Below are positions 31,677 to 41,649 of a DNA stretch of 64,000 nucleotides, in pieces. Position numbers and translations under genes: made by a program. How positions within the stretch are numbered: position 1 is the stretch's first letter; each line of letters begins with the position of its first letter. Source of the DNA: Saprospiraceae bacterium (GTDB taxonomy: Bacteria > Bacteroidota > Bacteroidia > Chitinophagales > Saprospiraceae); NCBI GenBank assembly GCA_029212405.1, contig JARGNR010000004.1, forward strand, positions 16,993-80,992. Direction: 5' to 3'. The notes below the pieces were generated by a model. It made no database searches. It was given only the letters and a program-made list of their open reading frames with translations, and was not told where the DNA came from.

Positions 31677-32232
31677 AGAAACTCCAATATCGACCATAAT
31701 TAATCATCTTTCTGAGAAAGAAGGGAAATGGTTTGCTGTATATACAAAGTATAAGTGTGAAAAATTTGTAGTGGAGCAACTTGCTAAAAAGGGAATTGCT
31801 GCATATGTACCTTTGATTACAAAAATTAAGCAATATGCTTCTCGGATAAAAAGAAATGAGGTTCCATTAATCAATTGCTATGTTTTTGTAAAGATTAAAA
31901 AGGATGAGTACATAAGAGTATTGGATACGCAGCATGTAAGTATGTTTATCAAGCAGCGACAAAATTTGATTTCTATTCCAGAAGAAGAGATCATTTTGCT
32001 AAAAAGAATAGTAGGAGAAATTGAAGAGGTGAATGCACTTAATGGAGATATTTATGTGGGAGATGAAGTTGAAATTATAAGTGGAAACTTGACGGGGATT
32101 AAAGGAAAGTTAGTAGAGATGGAGGGTAAAAATAGATTTGTTGTGCAATTGGCATCCATTGGGTTTCAATTAAGCATGATTATTGATAAAAATCTATTGA
32201 GATTAATTAGAAAGAGGGCTTCATTGTTATAA
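31666..32232 (+). CDS. NusG-like (UpxY-type) transcription antiterminator
   Basis: KWFAVYTKYKCEKFVVEQLAKKGIAAYVPLI...INCYVFVKI and KOW-like GDEVEIISGNLTGIKGKLVEM. Confidence 0.85.
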   Translation: MKHKETPISTIINHLSEKEGKWFAVYTKYKCEKFVVEQLAKKGIAAYVPLITKIKQYASRIKRNEVPLINCYVFVKIKKDEYIRVLDTQHVSMFIKQRQNLISIPEEEIILLKRIVGEIEEVNALNGDIYVGDEVEIISGNLTGIKGKLVEMEGKNRFVVQLASIGFQLSMIIDKNLLRLIRKRASLL

Positions 32233-32315
32233 GGAGTTCCTCAAAAGGTATTCAGTTTTAGATTAAGTCTTTAGACTTATCAACGGCGAAGCCATATGAA
32301 AAAGGAAAAGTTATT

Positions 32316-33620
32316 ATGAGAATTACAGTGGTGGGAACAGGTTATGTAGGATTAGTTTCAGGTACCTGTTTTGCGGAGACAGGAAATCAGGTAGTTTGTG
32401 TCGATATTGATGCGAACAAAGTAAAGCGGATGAAGAATGGAGAAGTTCCGATCTATGAACCAGGCTTGGAAGTTTTATTTGAGCGAAATTCTAAACAAGG
32501 CAGACTCACGTTTACCACAGATTTGAATGAAGGAATTCAAGACGCGGAAGTTATATTTTTGGCTCTTCCAACTCCTCCAGGGGCAGATGGATCAGCCGAT
32601 TTATCTTTTGTACTGAAAGTGGCATCAGATCTTTCGACCATAATTACAGATTATAAGGTAATTGTAGATAAAAGTACGGTACCTGTGGGCACTGCTGAAA
32701 AAGTTCATGCTGCGTTATCAAAAAACCTGGATGAATCTCTTTTTGATGTTGTATCCAATCCTGAGTTTTTAAGAGAAGGTGTAGCAGTAGATGATTTTAT
32801 GAAACCGGACCGGGTAGTGATTGGGACATCATCTGAGAGAGCTCAGGATGTCATGATGCGATTGTACGAACCCTTTGTGCGGCAAGGAAACCCCATCATT
32901 TTAATGGATGAACGAAGTGCGGAAATGACCAAGTATGCCGCCAATTCATATTTGGCAACTCGGATCACATTTATGAATGAAATAGCCAACTTATGTGACA
33001 AATTGGGAGCAAATGTAGATATGGTGAGAAAAGGAATGGGAAGTGACAATAGAATTGGAAAGCGGTTTTTATTCCCAGGAGTTGGATATGGAGGAAGTTG
33101 TTTTCCAAAAGATGTTCAAGCTTTGGCCAAAAGTGCCAAGGAAGCGTCGTATGATTTCAGATTATTGAATTCGGTGATGGAAGTGAACAGAGACCAGAAA
33201 AAGATACTCTCCCAGCGTATAATTAATTACTTTAGTGGAGATGTAAAAGGGAAAACAATTGCGATTTGGGGATTGGCTTTTAAACCCAATACAGATGACA
33301 TAAGAGAAGCCCCCGCATTGACAATTATCGACGATTTGTTAGAGGCTGGTGCACATATTAAAGCCTTCGATCCTGAAGCTATGGATAATGTAGAGCAAAT
33401 TTATGGGAATAAAATTCAATTTTGTGATTCACAATATGAAGCGATAGATCAAGCAGATGCTCTAGCAGTGGTTACAGAGTGGCAAGTGTTCAGAACACCA
33501 GATTATGATAAAATAAAATCTCTTTTAATTAATCCTGCGGTATTTGACGGAAGAAATGTTTATGATGTTTCTCGAATGAGAAAAATGGGTTTTTATTATG
33601 AAAGCATTGGTCGTCCATAA
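32316..33620 (+). CDS. ugd: UDP-glucose 6-dehydrogenase
   Basis: ITVVGTGYVGLVSGTCFAETG...FPGVGYGGSCFPKDVQAL. Confidence 0.92.
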   Translation: MRITVVGTGYVGLVSGTCFAETGNQVVCVDIDANKVKRMKNGEVPIYEPGLEVLFERNSKQGRLTFTTDLNEGIQDAEVIFLALPTPPGADGSADLSFVLKVASDLSTIITDYKVIVDKSTVPVGTAEKVHAALSKNLDESLFDVVSNPEFLREGVAVDDFMKPDRVVIGTSSERAQDVMMRLYEPFVRQGNPIILMDERSAEMTKYAANSYLATRITFMNEIANLCDKLGANVDMVRKGMGSDNRIGKRFLFPGVGYGGSCFPKDVQALAKSAKEASYDFRLLNSVMEVNRDQKKILSQRIINYFSGDVKGKTIAIWGLAFKPNTDDIREAPALTIIDDLLEAGAHIKAFDPEAMDNVEQIYGNKIQFCDSQYEAIDQADALAVVTEWQVFRTPDYDKIKSLLINPAVFDGRNVYDVSRMRKMGFYYESIGRP

Positions 33621-34201
33621 TGAGTGAGCATAATATTCATCCTATTTTTGATCGATTGGTGTCCAGAGATGAGCAACAACGTCTATTGAACCAAAAAAGT
33701 AAAGTGTTTTGGTTTACAGGATTATCGGGTTCTGGAAAAAGTACAATTGCTGAAGCTTTTGAAAGAGCATTGTACAACCAAGGCTATTTTGTAAAAGTAT
33801 TGGATGGGGATAATATACGATCTGGATTAAACAATAATCTTGGATTTTCTATTGAAGATCGGACAGAAAATATTCGGCGGATTGCCGAAGTTGCCAAACT
33901 GTTTCTTGATTCAGGAGTTATTGTATTGTGTTCTTTTGTTAGTCCTACCCAGCAAATCCGTGAACTCGCCCAAAGCATTATAGGTGAAAAGGATTTTATC
34001 GAGGTTTTTGTAGATACTCCTTTGGAAGTTTGTGAAAAAAGAGATGTAAAGGGGCTGTATAAAAAAGCGAGAGCAGGCCAAATTAAAGGTTTTACAGGAA
34101 TAGATAGTCCTTTTGAGGCCCCTATTTATCCAACATTGACATTAAGTACGATTGAATTGTCCCCTTTGGACTGTGTAAATAAATTATTAGAATTAATCTA
34201 G
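33620..34201 (+). CDS. cysC: adenylylsulfate kinase
   Basis: FWFTGLSGSGKSTIAEAFE...VLDGDNIRSGLNNNLGFS. Confidence 0.95.
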   Translation: MSEHNIHPIFDRLVSRDEQQRLLNQKSKVFWFTGLSGSGKSTIAEAFERALYNQGYFVKVLDGDNIRSGLNNNLGFSIEDRTENIRRIAEVAKLFLDSGVIVLCSFVSPTQQIRELAQSIIGEKDFIEVFVDTPLEVCEKRDVKGLYKKARAGQIKGFTGIDSPFEAPIYPTLTLSTIELSPLDCVNKLLELI

Positions 34202-34208
34202 AATAAGT

Positions 34209-35114
34209 TTGATGAATTATAAAGTAGATCATTTAAGAGAATTAGAAGCAGAATCCATTTTCGTGATGAGAGAGGTAGCTGCACAATTTGAGAACCCTGT
34301 GCTTATGTTTTCAGGAGGTAAAGATTCTATCCTAATGGTTTATTTGGCACACAAGGCATTTTATCCTGCCAAATTCCCATTTCCATTATTACATGTTGAC
34401 ACAGGACATAATTTCCCTGAAACATTGGCATACAGAGATGAATTGGTCAAAAGGTTTGATGCAAATCTTGTCGTTGGATCTGTTCAGGAAGCTATAAATA
34501 AAGGATTGGTCTCTGAAGAAAAAGGAATAAATGCAAGTAGGAATTCATTGCAAACAGTAACATTACTAGAGACATTGGAGGAAGGCAAATTTGATGCTGC
34601 AATGGGCGGTGCCAGAAGAGATGAAGAAAAGGCTAGAGCAAAAGAACGATTTTTTTCTCATCGGGATGAATTTGGTCAATGGGACCCCAAAAATCAACGG
34701 CCAGAGCTTTGGAATTTATTTAATGGAAGAAAGCATATGGGAGAGCACTTTAGAGTATTTCCTATTTCAAATTGGACAGAATTAGATGTGTGGCAATATT
34801 TGGCTATGGAGCAAATTCCATTGCCTTCTCTATATTTTACCCACGAAAGAGATGTATTTAGAAGAGATGGCATCTTGCTTGCTGATTGTGAATATATTCA
34901 AAAGAAACCCGATGAGGTCGTTTTCAGAGAAAACGTACGTTGTAGAACAATTGGAGATATGACCTGTACGGGAGTATGGGAATCTGAAGCTTCTACTTTA
35001 GAAGATATCATTCAAGAAATAGCTACTACTAGAATGACAGAAAGAGGAGGAAGAGCTGATGACAAGAGAAGTGAGACGAGCATGGAAGATCGAAAAAAAA
35101 TAGGCTATTTTTAA
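34209..35114 (+). CDS. cysD: sulfate adenylyltransferase subunit 2
   Basis: VLMFSGGKDSILMVYLAHKAF...PLLHVDTGHNFPET. Confidence 0.96.
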   Translation: MMNYKVDHLRELEAESIFVMREVAAQFENPVLMFSGGKDSILMVYLAHKAFYPAKFPFPLLHVDTGHNFPETLAYRDELVKRFDANLVVGSVQEAINKGLVSEEKGINASRNSLQTVTLLETLEEGKFDAAMGGARRDEEKARAKERFFSHRDEFGQWDPKNQRPELWNLFNGRKHMGEHFRVFPISNWTELDVWQYLAMEQIPLPSLYFTHERDVFRRDGILLADCEYIQKKPDEVVFRENVRCRTIGDMTCTGVWESEASTLEDIIQEIATTRMTERGGRADDKRSETSMEDRKKIGYF

Positions 35115-35138
35115 TTAATAACAAATCTTAAATCCTTT

Positions 35139-36395
35139 ATGGAAAATAATACTGAACTGTTAAGATTTACTACTGCAGGATCTGTGGATGATGGCAAATC
35201 TACCTTGATTGGAAGACTTTTGTTTGATAGTAAGTCCATATATCAAGATCAATATGAGGCAATTGAAAAAGTAAGTGCTAGAAGAGGAGAGGAGGACGTT
35301 AATCTTGCCTTACTCACAGATGGACTTAAATCCGAGCGCGAACAAGGGATCACTATAGATGTCGCGTACCGATATTTTAGCACGCCAAAGCGAAAATTTA
35401 TCATAGCGGATACACCAGGTCACATCCAGTATACACGGAATATGGTTACTGGGGCCAGTACTGCCAATGTTGCATTGGTTTTAATTGATGCCCGACATGG
35501 AGTGGTAGAGCAAACCAAACGTCATGCAATCATAGCTTCTTTATTGCAGATTCCTCACTTAGTGGTATGTATTAATAAGATGGATCTCGTTGATTATAGT
35601 CAAGAGAAGTATGAAGAAATTCAGGAAGATTTTGAAAGTTTTGCAGCAAAGTTGGATGTGAAAGATGTTCATTTTATTCCTATTTCAGCATTGAAAGGGG
35701 ATAATGTAGTCAACAGATCTGAAAATATGGCCTGGTATGAGGGAGCAACTTTGATGTATTATCTAGAGAACGTTCATATTGCAAGTGATCAAAACTTTAT
35801 TGATGCGAGATTTCCTGTTCAGACAGTGATTAGACCTTATAATGATGAGTTTCATGATTATCGTGGGTATGCTGGAAGAGTGGCTGGAGGGTCTTTTAAA
35901 ATTGGTGATAAAATCATGGCGCTTCCATCTGGATTTACTTCTACGGTAAAGCAGATAGTAGGCCCTTCAGGCGATCAAGAAAATGCATTTCCACCTCAGT
36001 CCGTCACTCTTTTATTAAAAGATGAAATTGATATTAGTAGAGGCGATATGATCGTGAGAGAAAACAATAGACCAGATGCAAGACAAGATATTGATTTGAT
36101 GGTTTGTTGGTTTGATCATTTAAAGCCTTTGAATTTAAGAGGGAAATATGCGATAAAACATACGTCACAAGATGCTCGATGTATAATAAAAGAAATACGG
36201 TATAAGTTAGATATAAATACATTGAGTAGAAATCAAGAAGATCTTAACATTCGTATGAATGATATTGCTAGAATTCAAATAAGGACCACGAAACCTTTGT
36301 TCATAGATGCCTATCGCAAGAATAGAATAACGGGAAGTGTAATTATTATTGATGAATCCACAAATAATACAGTGGCGGCGGGTATGGTGGTATGA
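35139..36395 (+). CDS. cysN: sulfate adenylyltransferase subunit 1
   Basis: GSVDDGKSTLIGRLLFDSK...ADTPGHIQYTRNMVTGAS...NKMDLVD. Confidence 0.96.
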   Translation: MENNTELLRFTTAGSVDDGKSTLIGRLLFDSKSIYQDQYEAIEKVSARRGEEDVNLALLTDGLKSEREQGITIDVAYRYFSTPKRKFIIADTPGHIQYTRNMVTGASTANVALVLIDARHGVVEQTKRHAIIASLLQIPHLVVCINKMDLVDYSQEKYEEIQEDFESFAAKLDVKDVHFIPISALKGDNVVNRSENMAWYEGATLMYYLENVHIASDQNFIDARFPVQTVIRPYNDEFHDYRGYAGRVAGGSFKIGDKIMALPSGFTSTVKQIVGPSGDQENAFPPQSVTLLLKDEIDISRGDMIVRENNRPDARQDIDLMVCWFDHLKPLNLRGKYAIKHTSQDARCIIKEIRYKLDINTLSRNQEDLNIRMNDIARIQIRTTKPLFIDAYRKNRITGSVIIIDESTNNTVAAGMVV

Positions 36396-36443
36396 TTGGA
36401 TTTTCTCTTAATACAAGCATTAATAAAAAGAGTAAAAATTAAG

Positions 36444-37496
36444 ATGAAGAATATACTAGTAACAGGAGGAGCAGGGTTTATTGGATCACATGTCATCCGA
36501 AAATTGGTAACTTCATATCCTGAATACCAAATTGTAAACCTTGATAAGTTGACGTATGCTGGAAATTTAGAAAATTTAAAAGATATTGAGAATGCTGGTA
36601 ATTACACCTTTGTGAAGGGGTGCATTACCGATGAAAAATTAGTTTCAGAAGTTTTTGCAACACATAAAATTACGCACGTCATCCATTTGGCCGCAGAATC
36701 TCATGTAGATCGTTCAATAAGTGATCCTCTAATTTTTGTACGGACAAATTTGATCGGAACCTCGAATCTATTGCTTTGCGCCAAGAATTATTGGGCAGAT
36801 GACTTTGATAATAAATTGTTTTATCACGTCAGTACAGACGAAGTATATGGATCTCTTGGAATGGACAACAGTCTTTTTACGGAACAAACAGCGTACGATC
36901 CAAGAAGCCCTTATTCTGCATCAAAAGCAGGATCAGATCATATGGTGCGTGCATTTTGGCATACTTACCATTTTCCAATTGTAATCAGCAATTGCAGCAA
37001 TAATTATGGTCCCAATCAGTTTCCAGAAAAACTCATTCCCTTGTTTATAAATAATATTATAAATGGGAAAGCATTGCCCGTCTATGGGAAAGGAGAGAAT
37101 GTACGGGATTGGTTGCATGTAAAAGATCATGCAGATGCAATTGATATCATTTTACACCACGGAAAAAAGGGAGAAACCTATAATATTGGGGGGCATAATG
37201 AATGGACAAACATAGACTTGGTCCGTTTGATGTGTGATACAGTGGATCAAAAACTTGGTAAGGAGACAGGAACTTCTCGAGAGTTAATTTCCTTTGTGAA
37301 GGATAGAGCTGGTCATGATATGCGATATGCTATTGATGCTTCTAAGATTGATAACGACTTAGGTTGGACTCCCAACTATACTTTCGAAGAAGGGTTGGCA
37401 GAAACGGTAGATTGGTATTTAAATAATTCTGAGTGGTTAAAAAATGTAACCAGCGGAGCATATAAGGAATATTATGATACAATGTATGCAAGCTAA
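36444..37496 (+). CDS. rfbB: dTDP-glucose 4,6-dehydratase
   Basis: ILVTGGAGFIGSHVIRKLV...HLAAESHVDRSI...HVSTDEVYGSL. Confidence 0.93.
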   Translation: MKNILVTGGAGFIGSHVIRKLVTSYPEYQIVNLDKLTYAGNLENLKDIENAGNYTFVKGCITDEKLVSEVFATHKITHVIHLAAESHVDRSISDPLIFVRTNLIGTSNLLLCAKNYWADDFDNKLFYHVSTDEVYGSLGMDNSLFTEQTAYDPRSPYSASKAGSDHMVRAFWHTYHFPIVISNCSNNYGPNQFPEKLIPLFINNIINGKALPVYGKGENVRDWLHVKDHADAIDIILHHGKKGETYNIGGHNEWTNIDLVRLMCDTVDQKLGKETGTSRELISFVKDRAGHDMRYAIDASKIDNDLGWTPNYTFEEGLAETVDWYLNNSEWLKNVTSGAYKEYYDTMYAS

Positions 37497-37525
37497 ATTC
37501 AACTATACATTAAAACTTTAATATA

Positions 37526-38671
37526 ATGGAGATAAAGGAAGCAAAAAGGCATCTTCAAATGGTCGACGTAAAGACCCAATATCTTAAAATTAAAGAGGAA
37601 GTAGATCGAGGTATTCAAGAGGTGATTGATTCTTGTGCATTTATAAATGGTCCAGCGGTGAAGAAATTTGCAAAGTCTTTGGGGACTTATCTGGATGCTG
37701 AATATGTAATTCCTTGTGCAAATGGAACAGACGCTTTGCAAATTGCATTGATGGCGATGGGATTAAAACCTGGTGATGAAGTCATAGTCCCTGCATTTAC
37801 CTATGTCGCAACTGCTGAGGTGATTGCTTTATTGCAATTGAAACCTGTGATGGTGGATGTAGATCCAGAAAGTTTTAATCTATCTCCAGAAATTGTAGAG
37901 GAGGCAATTACTCCATTAACCAAATGTATCGTACCCGTTAATTTGTACGGACAGAATTCTGATTTGGAAGGAATTATGAAATTAGCGGAAAAACACAAAA
38001 TTTTTGTGTTGGAAGACAATGCCCAAGCCATTGGAAGTGATTATATTTTTAGCGATGGAACCCGAAAAAAATCAGGAACAATTGGCCATATTGGATCTAC
38101 TTCATTTTACCCGTCAAAAAATTTAGGTGCTTACGGTGATGGAGGAGCTTTGTATACGAATAATAGAGAGCTGGGCGAACGAATGAAAATGATAGCCAAT
38201 CATGGTCAATCCAAAAAGTATGTACATAATATCATAGGTTGTAATTCAAGATTGGATAGTATACAAGCCGCTATACTGGATGTCAAATTGAAGCATTTGG
38301 ATGCGTATTGCAGTGCGAGACAAGAAGTGGCAGATCGATATGATTTGGCCCTAATAAATGTAGAAGGATTGGAAATTCCCAAAAGGATGAGTTATTCGAC
38401 GCATGTATTTCATCAATATACCTTGAAAGTCACAAATGGCAAACGAGATGAATTAAAATCTTATTTGGCCTCAAAGGGTATTCCAAGTATGATTTATTAT
38501 CCGATTCCATTGTATGATCAAGAAGCATTCAAACCATTTACGGAAGTGACTTCTTTACCAATCACAGAGAAATTATGTAAGCAGGTATTGAGTCTACCCA
38601 TTCACACAGAAATGGATCTAGAGGATATTAATTATGTCATCCAGCACATAAAATCATTTTTTAAGAATTAA
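37526..38671 (+). CDS. DegT/DnrJ/EryC1 aminotransferase (WbpE/WlbC-like)
   Basis: ANGTDALQIALMAMGLKPGDEVIVPAFTYVATAEVI...STSFYPSKNLGAYGDGGALYTN. Confidence 0.9.
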   Translation: MEIKEAKRHLQMVDVKTQYLKIKEEVDRGIQEVIDSCAFINGPAVKKFAKSLGTYLDAEYVIPCANGTDALQIALMAMGLKPGDEVIVPAFTYVATAEVIALLQLKPVMVDVDPESFNLSPEIVEEAITPLTKCIVPVNLYGQNSDLEGIMKLAEKHKIFVLEDNAQAIGSDYIFSDGTRKKSGTIGHIGSTSFYPSKNLGAYGDGGALYTNNRELGERMKMIANHGQSKKYVHNIIGCNSRLDSIQAAILDVKLKHLDAYCSARQEVADRYDLALINVEGLEIPKRMSYSTHVFHQYTLKVTNGKRDELKSYLASKGIPSMIYYPIPLYDQEAFKPFTEVTSLPITEKLCKQVLSLPIHTEMDLEDINYVIQHIKSFFKN

Positions 38672-38673
38672 GT

Positions 38674-39246
38674 ATGGCAGAATTTTTTGCACACGAAACT
38701 GCAGTGATTGACGAAGGATGTACAATAGGTGCTGGCACAAAAATTTGGCACTTTTCTCACATTATGCCCAATTGCCGCATAGGAGAAAAATGCAATATCG
38801 GCCAAAATGTGGTCGTATCTCCTGATGTTATTTTAGGAAATAATGTAAAAGTGCAAAATAATGTGAGCATCTATACTGGAGTCATTTGTGAAGACGATGT
38901 TTTTCTAGGGCCTTCCATGGTATTCACGAATGTTATCAATCCAAGAAGTGGCGTCAATCGACGAGGACAATATTCGAAGACGACGGTACGCAAAGGAGCG
39001 TCCATCGGGGCCAATGCGACTATTGTTTGTGGCAACGATATCGGAGAATATGCATTTGTTGGAGCGGGGGCAGTGGTAACCAAAGAAATATTACCGTATG
39101 CTTTAGTGGTAGGCAATCCTTCAAAGCAGATAGGTTGGATCAGTGAATATGGACATAAGCTGCATTTTGACCCTCAAGGCAAGGCGATTTGTGAAGAGAG
39201 CAAGGAAGTATATATTTTGGAAAGTGGAAATGTCAGAAAGCTCTAA
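38674..39246 (+). CDS. left-handed beta-helix N-acetyltransferase (WbpD/WlbB-like)
   Basis: Hexapeptide repeats; GTKIWHFSHIMPNCRIGEKCNIGQNVVV. Confidence 0.87.
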   Translation: MAEFFAHETAVIDEGCTIGAGTKIWHFSHIMPNCRIGEKCNIGQNVVVSPDVILGNNVKVQNNVSIYTGVICEDDVFLGPSMVFTNVINPRSGVNRRGQYSKTTVRKGASIGANATIVCGNDIGEYAFVGAGAVVTKEILPYALVVGNPSKQIGWISEYGHKLHFDPQGKAICEESKEVYILESGNVRKL

Positions 39247-39319
39247 AATATAAGGTTCACTCGTTTAAATTATTGTAAGAATTTTAGAGAATAATAGCAT
39301 ATTAAGTAATCGGAATGTT

Positions 39320-39928
39320 TTGGTCTTGGCTCCACATATAGACGATGCGGAGTTTGGATGTGGAGGAACGATTAGCAGATTGATTGAACATGGTAGTCGT
39401 ATACATTATCTGGCCTTTTCGGATTGTAAAGAATCAATCCCTGAGCATCTTCCATCTGACATATTACGAACTGAATTGGAAGCCTCTGTTCAAAGTCTTA
39501 AAATATCTTCTTATGATGTTCTGGATTTTCCAGTCAGACACTTTGACAGGCACCGACAATCGATATTACAAAAAATGGTAGATGTACGACAAGCGTTGAA
39601 TCCAGATCTGGTATTTACACCGTCGAGATCTGATATCCATCAAGATCATCAAGTCATTACCAATGAGAGTCTTCGAGCATTTAAACACTGTACGATTTTG
39701 GGCTATGAATTGCCATGGAACTGTCTTTCCTTGTCATCGGATACGATCATCACTTTATCTGAAGAGCATTTAAAAAATAAGATTGAAGCCATTCAATGTT
39801 ATGACTCTCAGGCACATCGGATTTACCATAATGCAGAATATATAAAGGCGTTGGCAATGACACGAGGATTACGAATTAATAAAGCGTATGCTGAACCATT
39901 TGAAATGATAAGATTAATAATAGATTAA
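39320..39928 (+). CDS. PIG-L/LmbE-family deacetylase
   Basis: VLAPHIDDAEFGCGGTISRL...FTPSRSDIHQDHQ; start uncertain. Confidence 0.85.
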   Translation: MVLAPHIDDAEFGCGGTISRLIEHGSRIHYLAFSDCKESIPEHLPSDILRTELEASVQSLKISSYDVLDFPVRHFDRHRQSILQKMVDVRQALNPDLVFTPSRSDIHQDHQVITNESLRAFKHCTILGYELPWNCLSLSSDTIITLSEEHLKNKIEAIQCYDSQAHRIYHNAEYIKALAMTRGLRINKAYAEPFEMIRLIID

Positions 39929-40899
39929 TGGAGAAGAAAAATTTTGCTCTAATTGGAGCTGCTGGGTACATTGCACCCCGACATATGCGTGCAATCAAGG
40001 ATACCAATAACAACCTAGTTGCGGCTGTGGATAAAAATGATTCTGTTGGAATTATTGATAGTTATTTTCCAGATGCGGCATTTTTTACAGAGTTTGAACG
40101 GTTTGACCGACATGTAGAAAAGTTAAAGAGGACAGGAAAGCCATTGGATTATATCAGTATTTGTAGTCCCAATTATTTGCATGATGCGCATATTCGATTT
40201 GGGTTGAGAAATAATACAGATGTGATTTGTGAAAAGCCCATTGTACTCAATCCATGGAATATTGATGCATTACAGGAAATTGAAAAAGAATCAGGAAAAA
40301 ACATCTACAATATTTTGCAACTTCGATTGCATGACTCGATCAAGAATGTCAAGAAAATGGTAGATGAAGGACCTAAAGATAAAATATATGATTTTGATTT
40401 GACCTACCAAACTTCAAGAGGGTCTTGGTATTATACCAGTTGGAAAGGGAATAGTGAAAAATCAGGAGGCATTGCTACTAACATTGGAGTTCATTTCTTT
40501 GACATGTTGGGTTGGATTTTTGGAGAATTGAAGTCAAATATAGTGCATCTCCACACCCATGACAGAGCTGCTGGGTACTTGGAGTTTGAAAAAGCGCGTG
40601 TGCGATGGTTTTTGAGTATCAATTATGACACACTACCGGAAGAAGTAAAGGCAAGAGGATTGAGAACATATAGATCCATGACTATTGATGGAGAAGAGAT
40701 AGAGTTTAGTGGAGGCTTTACAGAGTTGCATACAGACAGCTATAAAGATATCTTGGCAGGTGGCGGATTTAGAATCGAAGAATCCAGAAAGGCGATACAA
40801 ACGGTTTTTGATATACGTCATGCAGAGGTAATTGGACTGAAGGGGGATTATCATCCATTTTGTAAATTAGATTTGGTAAAACATCCATTCAAGAGATAA
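39928..40899 (+). CDS. Gfo/Idh/MocA oxidoreductase (WbpB/WlbA-like)
   Basis: FALIGAAGYIAPRHMRAI...ICSPNYLHDAHIRFGLRNNTDVICEKPI. Confidence 0.88.
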   Translation: MEKKNFALIGAAGYIAPRHMRAIKDTNNNLVAAVDKNDSVGIIDSYFPDAAFFTEFERFDRHVEKLKRTGKPLDYISICSPNYLHDAHIRFGLRNNTDVICEKPIVLNPWNIDALQEIEKESGKNIYNILQLRLHDSIKNVKKMVDEGPKDKIYDFDLTYQTSRGSWYYTSWKGNSEKSGGIATNIGVHFFDMLGWIFGELKSNIVHLHTHDRAAGYLEFEKARVRWFLSINYDTLPEEVKARGLRTYRSMTIDGEEIEFSGGFTELHTDSYKDILAGGGFRIEESRKAIQTVFDIRHAEVIGLKGDYHPFCKLDLVKHPFKR

Positions 40900-41025
40900 C
40901 ATTAAGCATGTTAATTGAACATACCGTTTTTGATAAGAACGAGAAACTAATTGAGGTTTGAATTGTTTGCATAGGTATTGATTTTAAAGTAAAAAGGACA
41001 AAAGATTAATAGAATAGAAAAACAA

Positions 41026-41598
41026 GTGCAAGTTCAAGTCCCTACCAAATTTGGGGTGTTTGAACTCATGGCTTATTCGGAAAGTGCCGAAGAACGAATG
41101 CCACATCTGGTTTTGGTAAATCCTGAGACGGATTTCTCTACTACGGTGAATGTCAGAGTTCATTCGGAATGCATGACGGGGGATGTTTTTAGTTCTTATC
41201 GTTGTGAATGTGGTGAACAGTTGGACCGTTCGCTGGAGTACATAAATGAGCATGGTGGTATTTTGATATACTTGAGGCAAGAAGGAAGAGGAATAGGTTT
41301 GATCAATAAAATGCATGCGTATATAAAACAAGATCAGGGATATGATACGGCGGATGCTAATAAAATCTTGGGCTTTGGCTACGATGAACGAACTTATGAA
41401 GATGCTGTATCCATTCTAGAAAACTTAGAGATTGATACAATTAACTTGATCACGAATAATCCGGACAAGATATCTTCTTTAGAACAAAGTGGTATTCAAG
41501 TGGAATCCAGAATCACATTAGATATTAAAGCTAGACAAGAAAACCTCCAATACCTCAAAACTAAGAAAGAGAAGTTTGGACATAAATTAGATTTTTAG
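41026..41598 (+). CDS. ribA: GTP cyclohydrolase II
   Basis: VRVHSECMTGDVFSSYRCECGEQLD...GGILIYLRQEGRGIGL; GTG start. Confidence 0.92.
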   Translation: MQVQVPTKFGVFELMAYSESAEERMPHLVLVNPETDFSTTVNVRVHSECMTGDVFSSYRCECGEQLDRSLEYINEHGGILIYLRQEGRGIGLINKMHAYIKQDQGYDTADANKILGFGYDERTYEDAVSILENLEIDTINLITNNPDKISSLEQSGIQVESRITLDIKARQENLQYLKTKKEKFGHKLDF

Positions 41599-41649
41599 CA
41601 TTGAGCTTCGAATCATTAATACAGTTTATCGAGTGACAAAAAAAATACT

